Below are positions 52,922 to 62,279 of a stretch of DNA of 64,000 bases, piece by piece (within the stretch, counting starts at the first letter, position 1; the number at the start of each line of letters is the position of its first letter). Under the pieces are notes generated by a model. It was not told the DNA's origin. It made no database searches and saw nothing but the letters and a program-made list of their open reading frames with translations. Origin of the DNA: Microbacterium sp. LWH11-1.2 (lineage in GTDB: Bacteria > Actinomycetota > Actinomycetes > Actinomycetales > Microbacteriaceae); the NCBI RefSeq assembly GCF_038397745.1, contig NZ_CP151636.1, positions 2,480,001 to 2,544,000 of the forward strand, read 5' to 3'. The position numbers were made by a program, and so were the translations under genes.

Positions 52922-54462
52922 GGTTCGCACTTCTGATCGGATCGCTGCGCGGAGAACGTCGGGTGCGCACCCTCGTCACCTTCGCCGCGGTCGTCGCGGT
53001 CACGGTGGCCGTGTGCCTCGCCGTCTTCAGCCTCGCCGACGCTCCGGTGCCGGTCGCCCGCGCCGTCACCGTGCTCGGGGGAGCAGCGCTCCTGCTCGGC
53101 TTCCTCGTCGGACCGATCCTCGTCGGCGCGGTGGACCAGCTCGATCCGCGCCGGTTCGCCGTCTTCGGCGTCGACGAGCGACGGATGCCCTGGGTCCTCA
53201 CCCTCGCCGCCTTCGTGAGCGTGCCGAGCCTGGCGCTCCTCGCCGTGTACATCAGCGTCTGCATCGTCGCCATCGAACTGGGCGCCCCGTGGCCGCTGGC
53301 CGTGCTCATGACGATCGTCGGCGTGGTCACCACGGTGCTCACGGCTCGCGTCGGCATGGCGATCAACGCGCTGCTGCTCCCGGAGCGCCGTTCCCGCGAG
53401 CTCACCGCACTGTTCGCGCTCGCTCTCATCGTGATCGCCTTCCCCGTGGCGGTCTTCTTCGCCTCACTGCGCTGGGACGGACACGTTCCGGCATCGCTAG
53501 CAGCGCTGACCACCAGTGTCGGATTCACTCCGCTCGCCGCGTCGCCCGGCTTCCTCTTCGCGGTCGCCGCCGACGCCTCGGCGATGGCCTGGATCAGTGG
53601 GCTCGTCGCCGTGGCGACCGCGATTCTGCTGTGGGTCGTGTGGGCCTGGCTCGTCCGCCGTCTCCTGACGACCACCGAACGTCCCGTGGCATCCCGCGAG
53701 CGGACCGGTCTCGGCTGGTTCGGGCTTCTCCCTTCGAACGCCTTCGGCGCGATCGCCGCACGCAGCCTCGTCTACTGGCTGCGTGACCGCCGATACATCA
53801 TGAACACCATCGTGGTCCCCGTGGCGGGCGTGCTGACGATCCTCCCGCTGATCGTCGCCGGCGTTCCTCTCGAGATCGCCGCGCTCGTCCCGGTCCCCGT
53901 GATGGCGCTGTTCTTCGGATGGCTGCCGCACAACGACGTCGCCTACGACTCCACCGCGCTGTGGACGCATGTCGCCAGCGGCATCCGCGGCCTCCCGGAT
54001 CGGCTCGGCCGACTCGTGCCGGTGCTGCTGGTGGCCATCCCCGTGCTCGCGATCGCCATCCCGCTCACGCTGCTGCTGATCGGGGACTGGCGTCTGCTGC
54101 TGCCGCTCACCGGTCTCGCCGGCAGCCTGCTGTTCTCCGCGCTCGGCATCTCGAGCATCGTCTCCGTCGTCGCTCCCTACGCCGTGTCGCGACCGGGCGA
54201 CAGCCCGTTCCAGCAGCCGCAGCGGCCGACCTCGCGCGGCATCTACGGCCCGGCGGCCGCCTTCCTCGGCGCGATCGTGCTGAGCCTGCCGACCGCCTGG
54301 CTGTTCGCTCTGACGATCGCCGAGGGCTCGTCGTACGCGCCGGCCGCTTTCTGGGTCGGGCTGCTGTCGGGCCTGGTCGTGCTCTGGCTCGGCGCCGTCA
54401 TCGGCGGACGCATCTTCGAGCGCAGCGGGGAGCGGTTGATGGAGTTCGTCGAGACCGCGTGA
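52897..54462 (+). CDS. ABC exporter membrane protein
   Basis: A 521-residue membrane protein with about 12 hydrophobic helices grouped in two halves and a loop around residues 250-300. It lacks a nucleotide-binding domain and is coupled to the ATPase gene before it. The GTG at 52897 lies inside the ATPase gene and has GGAGGGG about 5 nt upstream. Substrate and direction cannot be inferred, although there is no binding-protein gene, so export is more likely than import. Confidence 0.8.
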
Positions 54463-54490
54463 CGACCGCCCGCAGGCGACTCGACGCGGC

Positions 54491-54496
54491 TAGACT
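54491..54496 (+). promoter_or_regulatory. Leaderless -10 hexamer of the DUF3039 gene
   Basis: TAGACT with a 6-nt spacer (CACGGG) to the ATG at 54503. Confidence 0.55.
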
Positions 54497-54502
54497 CACG
54501 GG

Positions 54503-54769
54503 ATGAGTACTCCGCTGGACAGCCCCGATCAGGGCGGCGTGGCAACGCTTGATCGCGAACTGGAAGAGCTTCTCCGCGAGGAGAACCTCGAACCGGGCGA
54601 CCATGAGCGCTTCTCGCATTATGTGAAGAAGGACAAGATCCTCGAGTCGGCGATCACCGGCAAGCCGGTGCGCGCCCTGTGCGGCAAGAAGTGGACGCCG
54701 GGTCGTGACCCGGAGAAGTTCCCGATCTGCCCCACGTGCAAGGAGATCTACGAGTCGATGGTCGGCTGA
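54503..54769 (+). CDS. DUF3039 domain protein
   Basis: An 88-residue small protein of the actinobacterial DUF3039 family. An acidic N-terminal helix is followed by a His/Lys-rich part (ERFSHYVKKDKI) and three Cys in ALCGKKW and PICPTCKEIY, which could bind zinc together with the His. The biochemical role is unknown. It converges with pncB, whose stop lies 11 bp further on. Confidence 0.85.
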   Translation: MSTPLDSPDQGGVATLDRELEELLREENLEPGDHERFSHYVKKDKILESAITGKPVRALCGKKWTPGRDPEKFPICPTCKEIYESMVG

Positions 54770-54780
54770 GCCGACCCGAT

Positions 54781-56106
54781 TCAGCGCGCCTCGACGTAGA
54801 CCGTCGGGATCGCCGGGTCCGACTTGCTGAGGGCGAGAGCCCGCACCGGGAGCTCCTCGCGCACGCGCAGATGATGCGCGCGCGCCGCAGCGGTACCGGC
54901 CACGCCCTCGTGAGCGGTGTCGATGTCGCCCGCCTCGACGAACGTCACCTGCAGCGGACGACCGTCCGGATGCTCGGCAGGCGTGTCCAGCTCTTCGAAT
55001 CCATCGGAGACGACCACGGTCTCCGCAGAGGCGACGCCGTCGGCGAGGGTGCGGAACGCCGCCTTCCGTCCGCCATACGAGGCCTTGTCGGCCGAGGCCT
55101 TCGCCACCCCGATCCAGGCGCCGGTGGAGTCCTGCCTGGCCACGAGCTTGTAGACCATGCTCGCGGTCGGGTAGCCCGAGCCCGTCACGACGGAGGTACC
55201 CACGCCGTAGGCGTCGACAGGCGAGGCCGCGAGGGCCGCGATCGCGTACTCGTCGAGATCGCTGGTCACGGTGATGCGCGTGTTCGTGGCGCCGAGCTCG
55301 TCGAGCTGCGCGCGGACCTCTCCGGCCACGATCGGAAGGTCGCCGGAGTCGATGCGCACACCGCCCAGGTCGGTGCCCGCGATGCGGATCGCGGTCTCGA
55401 CGCCCGTGCGGATGTCGTAGGTGTCGACGAGGAGAGTCGTGCCTACGCCCATGCTCTCGACCTGCGCGCGGAAGGCGTCCTCCTCGGAGTCGTGCAGCAG
55501 AGTCCAGGAGTGCGCGGCGGTGCCCATCGTGGGGATGCCCCAGCTGCGGCCGGCCTCGAGGTTGCTGGTCGCACCGAAGCCGGCGATGTAGGCGGCACGC
55601 GCCGCGGCGACGGCGGACCGCTCGGCGGCGCGACGGGAACCCATCTCGGCCAGCGGGCGCTCTCCGGCGGCGATGCTCATGCGCGCGGCGGCGGTCGCCA
55701 CGGCGGAGTCGTGGTTGAGCACGCTCAAGGCGAGGGTCTCGAGGATCACGGCGTCGGCGAAGGTGCCCTCGACGGTGAGGATCGGCGACCCGGGGAAGTA
55801 GAGCTCGCCCTCGCGGTAGCCGCTGATCGACCCCGTGAAGCGGTAGTCCTCGAGGTGCTTCAGCGACGCGGCATCCACGACCTCCTCGTCGCGCAGGAAC
55901 CGCAGCTCGTCGTCGCCGAAGCGGAACTCACGGAGCAGTCCGAGCAGGCGCCCGGTTCCGGCCACCACACCGAAGCGGCGGCCGCCGGAGAGGCGGCGGG
56001 AGAACAGCTCGAAGACGCTCGGACGGAAGGCCGTCCCGTCCCGGAGCGAGGCCGCGAGCATCGTGAGCTCATAGCGATCGGTGAGCAGCGCCGTCGACGT
56101 GGTCAT
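54781..56106 (-). CDS. pncB: Nicotinate phosphoribosyltransferase
   Basis: A 441-residue enzyme of NAD salvage that links nicotinate and PRPP to nicotinate mononucleotide. LLTDRYELTML at the start, SSNLEA-like GATSNLEAGRSWGIP near residue 185, and the phosphate-binding VRIDSGDL near residue 257 are typical of the family. The ATG at 56106 matches the conserved start and has TATGCT 6 nt upstream; the open frame to 56283 is unconserved. It is divergent from murI across 37 bp. Confidence 0.93.
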   Translation of the reverse strand: MTTSTALLTDRYELTMLAASLRDGTAFRPSVFELFSRRLSGGRRFGVVAGTGRLLGLLREFRFGDDELRFLRDEEVVDAASLKHLEDYRFTGSISGYREGELYFPGSPILTVEGTFADAVILETLALSVLNHDSAVATAAARMSIAAGERPLAEMGSRRAAERSAVAAARAAYIAGFGATSNLEAGRSWGIPTMGTAAHSWTLLHDSEEDAFRAQVESMGVGTTLLVDTYDIRTGVETAIRIAGTDLGGVRIDSGDLPIVAGEVRAQLDELGATNTRITVTSDLDEYAIAALAASPVDAYGVGTSVVTGSGYPTASMVYKLVARQDSTGAWIGVAKASADKASYGGRKAAFRTLADGVASAETVVVSDGFEELDTPAEHPDGRPLQVTFVEAGDIDTAHEGVAGTAAARAHHLRVREELPVRALALSKSDPAIPTVYVEAR

Positions 56107-56112
56107 GCGCTC

Positions 56113-56118
56113 AGCATA
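56113..56118 (-). promoter_or_regulatory. Leaderless -10 hexamer of pncB
   Basis: TATGCT on the minus strand with a 6-nt spacer (GAGCGC) to the ATG. It lies 11 bp from the divergent murI hexamer. Confidence 0.55.
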
Positions 56119-56129
56119 GTGAGGCCCGG

Positions 56130-56135
56130 TAGGCT
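56130..56135 (+). promoter_or_regulatory. Probable -10 hexamer of murI
   Basis: TAGGCT 8 nt before the murI ATG. The spacing is slightly longer than in the other leaderless genes, so the transcript may begin one or two bases before the start codon. Confidence 0.45.
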
Positions 56136-56143
56136 GGGGAGTC

Positions 56144-56980
56144 ATGAACGACGCGCCGATCGGAATCTTCGACTCCGGTGTCGGCGGGCTCACGGTGGCC
56201 AGAGCCATCCGCGCCCAGCTGCCCCGTGAATCGTTCGTGTACATCGGCGACACGGCGCACTCGCCGTACGGCCCGAAGCCCATCGCCGACGTGCGCCGCT
56301 ACGCTCTCGAGGTGCTCGACACGCTCGTCGATCAGGGCGTGAAGATGCTCGTGATCGCCTGCAACACGGCATCCGCCGCCATGCTGCGCGATGCTCGCGA
56401 GCGCTACGACATCCCCGTCGTCGAGGTGATCGGCCCGGCGGTGCGCCGCGCGGTGTCGACGACGCGCAACGGGCGCGTCGGAGTGATCGGTACCGTCGGC
56501 ACGATCGGTTCGCGCGCGTACCAGGACATGCTCGAGGTGAACGAGCGCTTGGAGGTGTTCACGGCGGCATGCCCGCGGTTCGTCGAGTTCGTCGAGGCCG
56601 GGATCACGGGAACCCCTGAGGTGCTCGCCGTCGCCGAGGAGTATCTCGCGCCGCTGCGGGACGCCGGTGTCGACACGCTTGTGCTCGGCTGCACCCACTA
56701 CCCGTTCCTGCGTGGGGCGATCAGCTACGTCATGGGCGAGGGCGTCACGCTCGTCTCGAGCGACGACGAGACGGCGGGGGATGTCTACCGGCAGCTGGTC
56801 CGCGGCGACCTGCTGGCCTCGCCGGATGCGGCCTCGACCTACGTCTACGAGGCGACCGGAGCGTCCGCCGACGACTTCACCGCCCTGGCGAACCGACTGA
56901 TGGGCCGCGAGGTCCGCGACGTGCAGCTCGTGCAGACCGGCGTGATCACTCTTCCCGAGTCCGTCTCCGAATCCCTCTGA
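56144..56980 (+). CDS. murI: Glutamate racemase
   Basis: A 278-residue cofactor-independent racemase that makes D-glutamate for peptidoglycan. The motif [14 protein letters not shown] is at residues 5-18. The catalytic cysteines are in IACNTASA near residue 73 and LGCTHYPF near residue 184. It leads a murI-rph-rdgB run of plus-strand genes. Confidence 0.95.
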   Translation: MNDAPIGIFDSGVGGLTVARAIRAQLPRESFVYIGDTAHSPYGPKPIADVRRYALEVLDTLVDQGVKMLVIACNTASAAMLRDARERYDIPVVEVIGPAVRRAVSTTRNGRVGVIGTVGTIGSRAYQDMLEVNERLEVFTAACPRFVEFVEAGITGTPEVLAVAEEYLAPLRDAGVDTLVLGCTHYPFLRGAISYVMGEGVTLVSSDDETAGDVYRQLVRGDLLASPDAASTYVYEATGASADDFTALANRLMGREVRDVQLVQTGVITLPESVSESL

Positions 56981-57013
56981 TCCGGCTCGACCACCCCTAC
57001 CCGAAAGAAGCAC

Positions 57014-57760
57014 ATGACCGACATCGTCCGGGCCGACGGCCGCTCCACCGACCAGCTCCGCGAGATCACGATCGAGCGCGGCTGGAGCGCGCACGCCGAA
57101 GGCTCCGCACTGATCAGCTTCGGCGGCACGAAGGTGCTGTGCACGGCATCCTTCACCAACGGCGTGCCGCGCTGGCTCACCGGCAAGGGCAAGGGCTGGG
57201 TCACGGCCGAGTACTCGATGCTGCCGCGCGCCACGAACAGCCGCAACGACCGCGAGAGCGTGAAGGGCCGCATCGGCGGACGCACGCACGAGATCTCCCG
57301 GCTCATCGGCCGGGCCCTGCGCGCGGTCGTCGACACCAAGGCGCTCGGCGAGAACACGATCGTCATCGACTGCGATGTGCTGCAGGCCGACGGCGGCACC
57401 CGGACCGCGGCGATCACCGGCGCCTACGTCGCCCTCGCGGACGCGATCGAGTGGGGTCGCGAGAAGAAGTTCATCGGCAAGAACTCGACCCCTCTGCTCG
57501 ACTCCGTCGCTGCGGTGTCCGTCGGCATCATCGACGGCGAGCCGATGCTCGATCTGGCCTATGTCGAAGACGTGCGCGCCGAGACCGACATGAACGTGGT
57601 CGTCACCGGCCGCGGTCTCTTCGTCGAGGTGCAGGGCACGGCCGAGGGCGCTCCCTTCGACAAGCGCGAGCTGGATGCGCTGCTCGAGCTCGGCCTCGCC
57701 GGCTGCGCCGACCTGAAGGATCACCAGCTGACGGCGCTGGCCGCCGCGGCAGGCGAATGA
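57014..57760 (+). CDS. rph: Ribonuclease PH
   Basis: A 248-residue phosphorolytic exoribonuclease that trims the 3' end of tRNA precursors. The start [18 protein letters not shown], the RNA-binding [29 protein letters not shown] and the catalytic [13 protein letters not shown] are near-canonical. Length is normal. It follows murI by 33 bp, and its stop overlaps the start of rdgB by 4 bp. Confidence 0.96.
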   Translation: MTDIVRADGRSTDQLREITIERGWSAHAEGSALISFGGTKVLCTASFTNGVPRWLTGKGKGWVTAEYSMLPRATNSRNDRESVKGRIGGRTHEISRLIGRALRAVVDTKALGENTIVIDCDVLQADGGTRTAAITGAYVALADAIEWGREKKFIGKNSTPLLDSVAAVSVGIIDGEPMLDLAYVEDVRAETDMNVVVTGRGLFVEVQGTAEGAPFDKRELDALLELGLAGCADLKDHQLTALAAAAGE

Positions 57761-58356
57761 CGATGAAGGTCGTCCTCGCGACCCACAACCCGCACAAGGT
57801 CGCGGAGTTCCAGCAGATCGTCGCGCAGACGCGTCCGGATCTCGAGATCGTCGGCTACGACGGTCCCGAGCCGGTCGAAGACGGCGTGACGTTCGCCGCG
57901 AACGCGCTGATCAAGGCGCGCGCCGCGGCAGCCCACACCGGCCTCGCCGCGCTGGCCGACGACTCCGGGATCTGCGTCGATGTGCTCGGCGGATCTCCCG
58001 GCGTGTTCTCCGCGTACTGGGCGGGGCAGAAGAAGGATGCCGCGGCGAACCTGGAGCTGCTCCTGGACCAGCTGCGCGACGTCGCCGATCCGCACCGCAC
58101 TGCGCACTTCACGTCGACCATCGCCCTCGTCACGCCCGACGGTCGCGAGGAGGTCGTCGAAGGCCTCTGGCCGGGGCGGCTCGCGCACTCCGCGTCCGGC
58201 GGCGGAGGGTTCGGCTACGACCCGATCTTCGTCCCCGACGGCCAGCCTGAGGGGAAGGAGCGCACGGTGGGCGATTTCACGGCGGAGGAGAAGCAGGCGC
58301 AGTCGCACCGCGCACGGGCATTCGCCGAGCTGATGCCGCTGCTGGAGGGGCTCTGA
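57757..58356 (+). CDS. rdgB: XTP/dITP diphosphatase (RdgB/HAM1 family)
   Basis: A 199-residue house-cleaning pyrophosphatase that removes dITP and XTP from the nucleotide pool. [13 protein letters not shown] at the start, [11 protein letters not shown] near residue 65 and [10 protein letters not shown] near residue 150 are diagnostic. The ATG at 57757 overlaps the rph stop (ATGA); a second ATG at 57763 is possible. The open frame upstream inside rph is only a shadow. Confidence 0.94.
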   Translation: MTMKVVLATHNPHKVAEFQQIVAQTRPDLEIVGYDGPEPVEDGVTFAANALIKARAAAAHTGLAALADDSGICVDVLGGSPGVFSAYWAGQKKDAAANLELLLDQLRDVADPHRTAHFTSTIALVTPDGREEVVEGLWPGRLAHSASGGGGFGYDPIFVPDGQPEGKERTVGDFTAEEKQAQSHRARAFAELMPLLEGL

Positions 58357-58374
58357 GGGGAGCGAGCTCCTGCT

Positions 58375-58387
58375 GAGACTGGTTCTC
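58375..58387. promoter_or_regulatory. Possible metal-regulator site upstream of the cation-efflux gene
   Basis: GAGA-N5-TCTC is a short imperfect dyad, 63 bp before the efflux gene's start. It loosely resembles AT-rich Zur-type boxes but the match is weak. No regulator gene is adjacent. Confidence 0.2.
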
Positions 58388-58438
58388 GTTACCCTTCCCG
58401 ACTAGGCGGAATCGCCCTCTGGGCCCTCTCTGCCGGTC

Positions 58439-58444
58439 TAGCCT
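58439..58444 (+). promoter_or_regulatory. Leaderless -10 hexamer of the cation-efflux gene
   Basis: TAGCCT with a 6-nt spacer (GGGGGC) to the ATG at 58451. Confidence 0.5.
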
Positions 58445-58450
58445 GGGGGC

Positions 58451-59371
58451 ATGCACGATCACGCACCCGCCGCCGGCGGCATCCGCTCGGCGAGCAGCAG
58501 ACGCCTCCTGGCGATCTCGCTGTCGCTGACCGCGACCGTCATGATCGTGCAGGTCGTCGGAGCGATCCTCACCGGCTCCCTCGCGCTGCTCGCCGACGCG
58601 GCGCACATGTTCACGGATGCTTCGGCGCTCGTGATCGCGCTCATCGCGGCATCCGTCGCCGCGCGTCCGGCCGATGACCGGCGCACGTTCGGCTATCAGC
58701 GGGCCGAGGTCTTCGGCGCTCTGATCAACGCCGTGATCCTGATCGCCCTGGCGGCCTGGGTCGCCGTCGAGGGCATCGGGCGCCTCATCGATCCGAGCGA
58801 GGTCGAGGTCGCCGGCGGGCTCATGCTCGTCGTCGCCGTCGTGGGTCTGATCGCCAACGCGATCTCGATGTGGCTGCTGAGCCGCGCCCAGCGCACCAGC
58901 ATCAACGTGCGCGGCGCGTACCTGGAGGTCATGGGCGACCTGATCGGCTCTGCCGCGGTCATCGTGGCCGCGGTGATCATCCTGACCACGGGATGGATGG
59001 CGGCGGACGCCATCGCCTCGCTGTTCATCGCCGCGATGATCATCCCTCGGGCGATCGCGCTGCTACGCGAGGTGTTCTCGGTGCTCGCCGAGTCCGCGCC
59101 GAAAGGCACGGCGGTGAGCGAGATCCGCACGCACCTGCTCGCGTACGAGGGCGTCACCGGCGTGCACGACGTGCACGTCTGGCAGCTCACCCGTGGCGCC
59201 CCGGTGTTCACGGCGCACGTCAGCGTGGATCCGGCGCTCCTGGCCGATGGGCGCTCGGCGAAGCTGCTCTCCGAGATGCAGGCCTGCCTCGCGGATCATT
59301 TCGACGTGGAGCATTCGACGTTCCAGATCGAACCGGCCGAGCAGTCCGACTGCGAGCCGCACCACGCCTGA
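58451..59371 (+). CDS. Cation diffusion facilitator (CDF) metal exporter
   Basis: A 306-residue CDF antiporter with six helices and a cytoplasmic C-terminal domain. The TM2 metal site is H52-x3-D56 (HMFTD). In TM5 the usual His of HxxxD is replaced by Glu (E159-x3-D163, in LEVMGD), so the site may have altered metal preference. A short His-containing N-terminus (MHDH) and a His-rich C-terminal tail (EPHH) are present. It exports zinc, cadmium, cobalt or manganese; the choice is open. Confidence 0.9.
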   Translation: MHDHAPAAGGIRSASSRRLLAISLSLTATVMIVQVVGAILTGSLALLADAAHMFTDASALVIALIAASVAARPADDRRTFGYQRAEVFGALINAVILIALAAWVAVEGIGRLIDPSEVEVAGGLMLVVAVVGLIANAISMWLLSRAQRTSINVRGAYLEVMGDLIGSAAVIVAAVIILTTGWMAADAIASLFIAAMIIPRAIALLREVFSVLAESAPKGTAVSEIRTHLLAYEGVTGVHDVHVWQLTRGAPVFTAHVSVDPALLADGRSAKLLSEMQACLADHFDVEHSTFQIEPAEQSDCEPHHA

Positions 59372-59377
59372 CCGTCG

Positions 59378-61351
59378 TCAGGGTTCGACGACGATCTCGT
59401 CGGCTGTCTTGTCGGGCCGCAGACCTCGCCACCGCGCGTGCCGGAGAACGCCGTCGGGCGTCCAGTTCGCGAACTCGACTTCCCCGACGAGCTCCGGCCG
59501 CACCCACAGTGCATCGGAGGCATCGGGCGCCGGCACCCCGTCGAGCGGGGCAGAGGGCACGCGCAGCGGTTCGAGGCGGGTGAGGAGATCGCGCAGGATG
59601 CGCTCGGTGAACCCCGTGCCCACGCGTCCGACGTAGCGCAGCTCGCGACCGTTCGCTGGGTCCGGCACCGCGAGCAGCAGCGAGCCGAGCGTGCTCTCCC
59701 TGTCGCCCTTGCCGGGACGGATGCCGACGATCACGGCCTCCTGCATGCGCGTGTGCTTGAGCTTCAGCCAGGAGGGCGATCGCAGTCCCGGCCGGTACCG
59801 CGATGCCGGGTCCTTCGCGACGACACCCTCGAGACCGAACTGCTCACTGGCCGCGAGGGCGGCGTCGACGTCGTCGAAGACCGGCGGGACCTGGATCGGC
59901 GCGTCCAGGTCGGCGACGAGGTCCTCCAGCAGGGTGCGGCGCTGGTGCAGCGGCATCGACGTCAGGTCGTGCCCGTCGAGGCGCAGCAGGTCGAACAGCA
60001 TGTAGACGATCGGCGTGCGCACCACCTCCCGCTCGATCTCGCGCAGTCGCGTGAGGTGCATCCGGTTCTGCAGCAGGGAGAAGCTCGGCCGGCACTGAGC
60101 GTCGAAGGCGACGATCTCACCGTCGACCAGGGCGTCCGTGGCAGGGAAGAACGGAGCGCCATCGGCGGTGAGTTCGGGGTAGCGCGCCGTGATGTCGGTT
60201 CCGCGGCGCGCGTGCAGCAGCATCCGTCCGTCCGCCCACGTTCCCATCGCGCGGATGCCGTCCCATTTGACCTCGACCCACGACGGGTCGCTGAGTGCGC
60301 GGGCGAGCGCGGGGGTGCCGTTCTCGGCGAGCATGGGCGCGAGAGTGGCGGTGGTCGTCCCGGACGCCGGTGCGGCGGCGATCCGCGGATGTCGCGAGGA
60401 CCGTCGGGGAACGGCGGGCGCCGCCGCCGGAGCGGATGCCGGGGGAGAGGCCGGGACCACGGGCTCCGGCCGTAACGCCGCCAGCGGGTCGATGCCGTCC
60501 GCGGCGCGGGAGAGCACCTCGTCGATGTCGAGCTGCGCCAGGTCGGGATCGTCGAGCTCGTCCCAGGTGCGTGGGGCGGCGACCCACGGCTGCGCGCGGC
60601 CGCGCAGCGAATAGGGCGAGATCGTCGTCTTCTTGCCGTTGTTCTGGCTCCAGTCGAGGAACACCTTTCCGCCGCGGACCGCCTTCGACATGACGCTCGT
60701 CGCGAGGTCGGGGTGCTCGTTCTCGATGAGCCGCGCGAGCTCCTTCACCACGGCCGAGATCTCGTGGCTGGTCTGCTCGCCGGGAAGGGCGGCGTACAGG
60801 TGGATGCCCTTGCTGCCGCTCGTGACGGGAAGAGGGTCGAGCCCCATGTCGGAGAGGATGCCGCGGGCGATGCGGGCGACCTCGGCGCACTGCGCGAGAC
60901 CCACGCCCGGCCCCGGATCGAGGTCGAGCACGAGTCGGTCGGGACGTCCGGGGAGGCCATCGGGGGCGAAGCGCCATTGGGGAACGTGCAGCTCGATCGC
61001 GGCGACCTGCGCGAGCCACACCAGAGTCGGCACGTCTTCGACGAGCGGATACTCCTTGGGTCCGTCGGAGTGCTGGATCGCCTGCCGCGGGATCCACTCC
61101 GGGGCTCCCGGCTCGAGCTGCTTCGTGAAGAACGCGTCGGCCGGAGCATCCGCCGTTCCGACCCCCTCCACCCACCGCTTGCGCGTGACCGGGCGGCCGT
61201 CGAGGAGGGGGAGCAGAAGCGGAGCGATCGCGGAGTAGTACGCGATGACCTCGCCCTTGGTGGTGCCGGTCTCGGGGTAGACGACCTTGTCGAGATTGGT
61301 CACGCGCAGACGGCGGCCGTCGACCTGCACCACCTGCGCTTCTCCGACCAT
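59378..61351 (-). CDS. ligD: LigD-type DNA ligase with polymerase and ligase domains
   Basis: A 657-residue non-homologous end-joining enzyme. The N-terminal primase-polymerase domain (about 15-285) has metal Asp residues D143/D145 in VLDLDPG, SGSKGIHLY and FLDWSQNNGKKTTISPYSLRGR-like (231-252) blocks. A Pro/Ala linker (about 286-335) joins the ATP-dependent ligase domain, with the adenylated K362 in VEVKWDGIR. The 3'-phosphoesterase domain found in many LigD proteins is missing. The ATG at 61351 has TACGCT 6 nt upstream. It is divergent from ku. Confidence 0.93.
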   Translation of the reverse strand: MVGEAQVVQVDGRRLRVTNLDKVVYPETGTTKGEVIAYYSAIAPLLLPLLDGRPVTRKRWVEGVGTADAPADAFFTKQLEPGAPEWIPRQAIQHSDGPKEYPLVEDVPTLVWLAQVAAIELHVPQWRFAPDGLPGRPDRLVLDLDPGPGVGLAQCAEVARIARGILSDMGLDPLPVTSGSKGIHLYAALPGEQTSHEISAVVKELARLIENEHPDLATSVMSKAVRGGKVFLDWSQNNGKKTTISPYSLRGRAQPWVAAPRTWDELDDPDLAQLDIDEVLSRAADGIDPLAALRPEPVVPASPPASAPAAAPAVPRRSSRHPRIAAAPASGTTTATLAPMLAENGTPALARALSDPSWVEVKWDGIRAMGTWADGRMLLHARRGTDITARYPELTADGAPFFPATDALVDGEIVAFDAQCRPSFSLLQNRMHLTRLREIEREVVRTPIVYMLFDLLRLDGHDLTSMPLHQRRTLLEDLVADLDAPIQVPPVFDDVDAALAASEQFGLEGVVAKDPASRYRPGLRSPSWLKLKHTRMQEAVIVGIRPGKGDRESTLGSLLLAVPDPANGRELRYVGRVGTGFTERILRDLLTRLEPLRVPSAPLDGVPAPDASDALWVRPELVGEVEFANWTPDGVLRHARWRGLRPDKTADEIVVEP

Positions 61352-61357
61352 GGAGCA

Positions 61358-61363
61358 AGCGTA
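61358..61363 (-). promoter_or_regulatory. Leaderless -10 hexamer of ligD
   Basis: TACGCT on the minus strand with a 6-nt spacer (TGCTCC) to the ATG, in the 70-bp gap divergent from ku. Confidence 0.55.
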
Positions 61364-61409
61364 GCCAGCCGCCGTCGTCAAGGGCTGGCCGTGACGGGTG
61401 TGGCTGGTG

Positions 61410-61415
61410 TTCACT
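61410..61415 (+). promoter_or_regulatory. Possible -10 hexamer of ku
   Basis: TTCACT lies exactly 6 nt before the ku ATG. It matches TANNNT only at the first and last position, so this is a weaker case; GGGGGA next to the ATG may also act as a ribosome-binding site. Confidence 0.3.
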
Positions 61416-61421
61416 GGGGGA

Positions 61422-62264
61422 ATGAGGACGATCTGGAAGGGCGCGTTGACGTTCGGGCTCGTGAACGTGCCGGTGAAGGTGTATTCGGCGACGGAGGACC
61501 ACGACGTGCCGCTGCATCAGGTGCACGAGAAGGACGGCGGGCGCATCCGCTACCAGCGCACGTGCGAGGTGTGCGGAGAGACCGTCGCCTACGCCGACAT
61601 CGACAAGGCGTATGTCGAGGAGGGGCAGACGGTCGTGCTCACCAAGGACGACCTCGCCGCGCTGCCGGCGGAGAAGAGCCGCGAGATCGACGTCGTCGAG
61701 TTCGTGCCCTCCGATCAGGTCGATCTGCTGACGCTCGACAAGCCGTACTACCTCGAGCCCGACTCGAAGTCGGCGAAGGCCTACGTGCTGCTGCGCAAGA
61801 CGCTCGAGCAGACCGACCGGACCGCGATCGTGCGCTTCACGCTGCGGCAGAAGACCCGGCTCGCGGCCCTGCGCGTGCGCGGAAAGGTGCTCGTGCTGCA
61901 GACCCTGCTCTGGGCTGACGAGGTGCGCGAGGCCGAGTTCCCCGCGCTCGACGAGGACGTGCGGATCTCGAAGAAGGAGCTCGAGATGTCGGCCGCCCTG
62001 GTCGACAGCTACTCGGCCGACTTCGATCCCGAAGCCTTCGTCGACGAGTACCAGAAGGAGCTGCGCACCCTCATCGACGCGAAGATCGAGGCAGGCGAGA
62101 GCTTCGAGATCGCCGACAGCTTCGGCGAAGCGGATGCCGACAGCAAGGGCGGCGAGGTCATCGACCTCATGGAGGCGCTGCGCGAGAGCGTCGCGCGATC
62201 CAAGGAGAAGCGCGCGAGCGAGAAGCCGGCGAAGGCGAAGAAGCCGGCGAAGAAGACCGGCTGA
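61422..62264 (+). CDS. ku: DNA end-binding protein Ku
   Basis: A 280-residue homodimeric Ku that encircles double-strand break ends and recruits LigD. RTIWKGALTFGLVNVPVKVYSA-like family start (from residue 2), the CEVCGETV pair, and the bridge region around VRFTLRQKTRLAALR are present. The tail is Lys-rich (KPAKAKKPAKK), as in Ku proteins that translocate or bind DNA more broadly. An in-frame ATG at 61398 is not conserved. The gene is convergent with dedA. Confidence 0.95.
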   Translation: MRTIWKGALTFGLVNVPVKVYSATEDHDVPLHQVHEKDGGRIRYQRTCEVCGETVAYADIDKAYVEEGQTVVLTKDDLAALPAEKSREIDVVEFVPSDQVDLLTLDKPYYLEPDSKSAKAYVLLRKTLEQTDRTAIVRFTLRQKTRLAALRVRGKVLVLQTLLWADEVREAEFPALDEDVRISKKELEMSAALVDSYSADFDPEAFVDEYQKELRTLIDAKIEAGESFEIADSFGEADADSKGGEVIDLMEALRESVARSKEKRASEKPAKAKKPAKKTG

Positions 62265-62279
62265 CCGCGCCGGCGGGCC

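Noticed and set aside
59378..62264. LigD and Ku as a new defence system
   Set aside because: Both are standard end-joining proteins, and no nuclease, toxin or other defence gene lies next to them.
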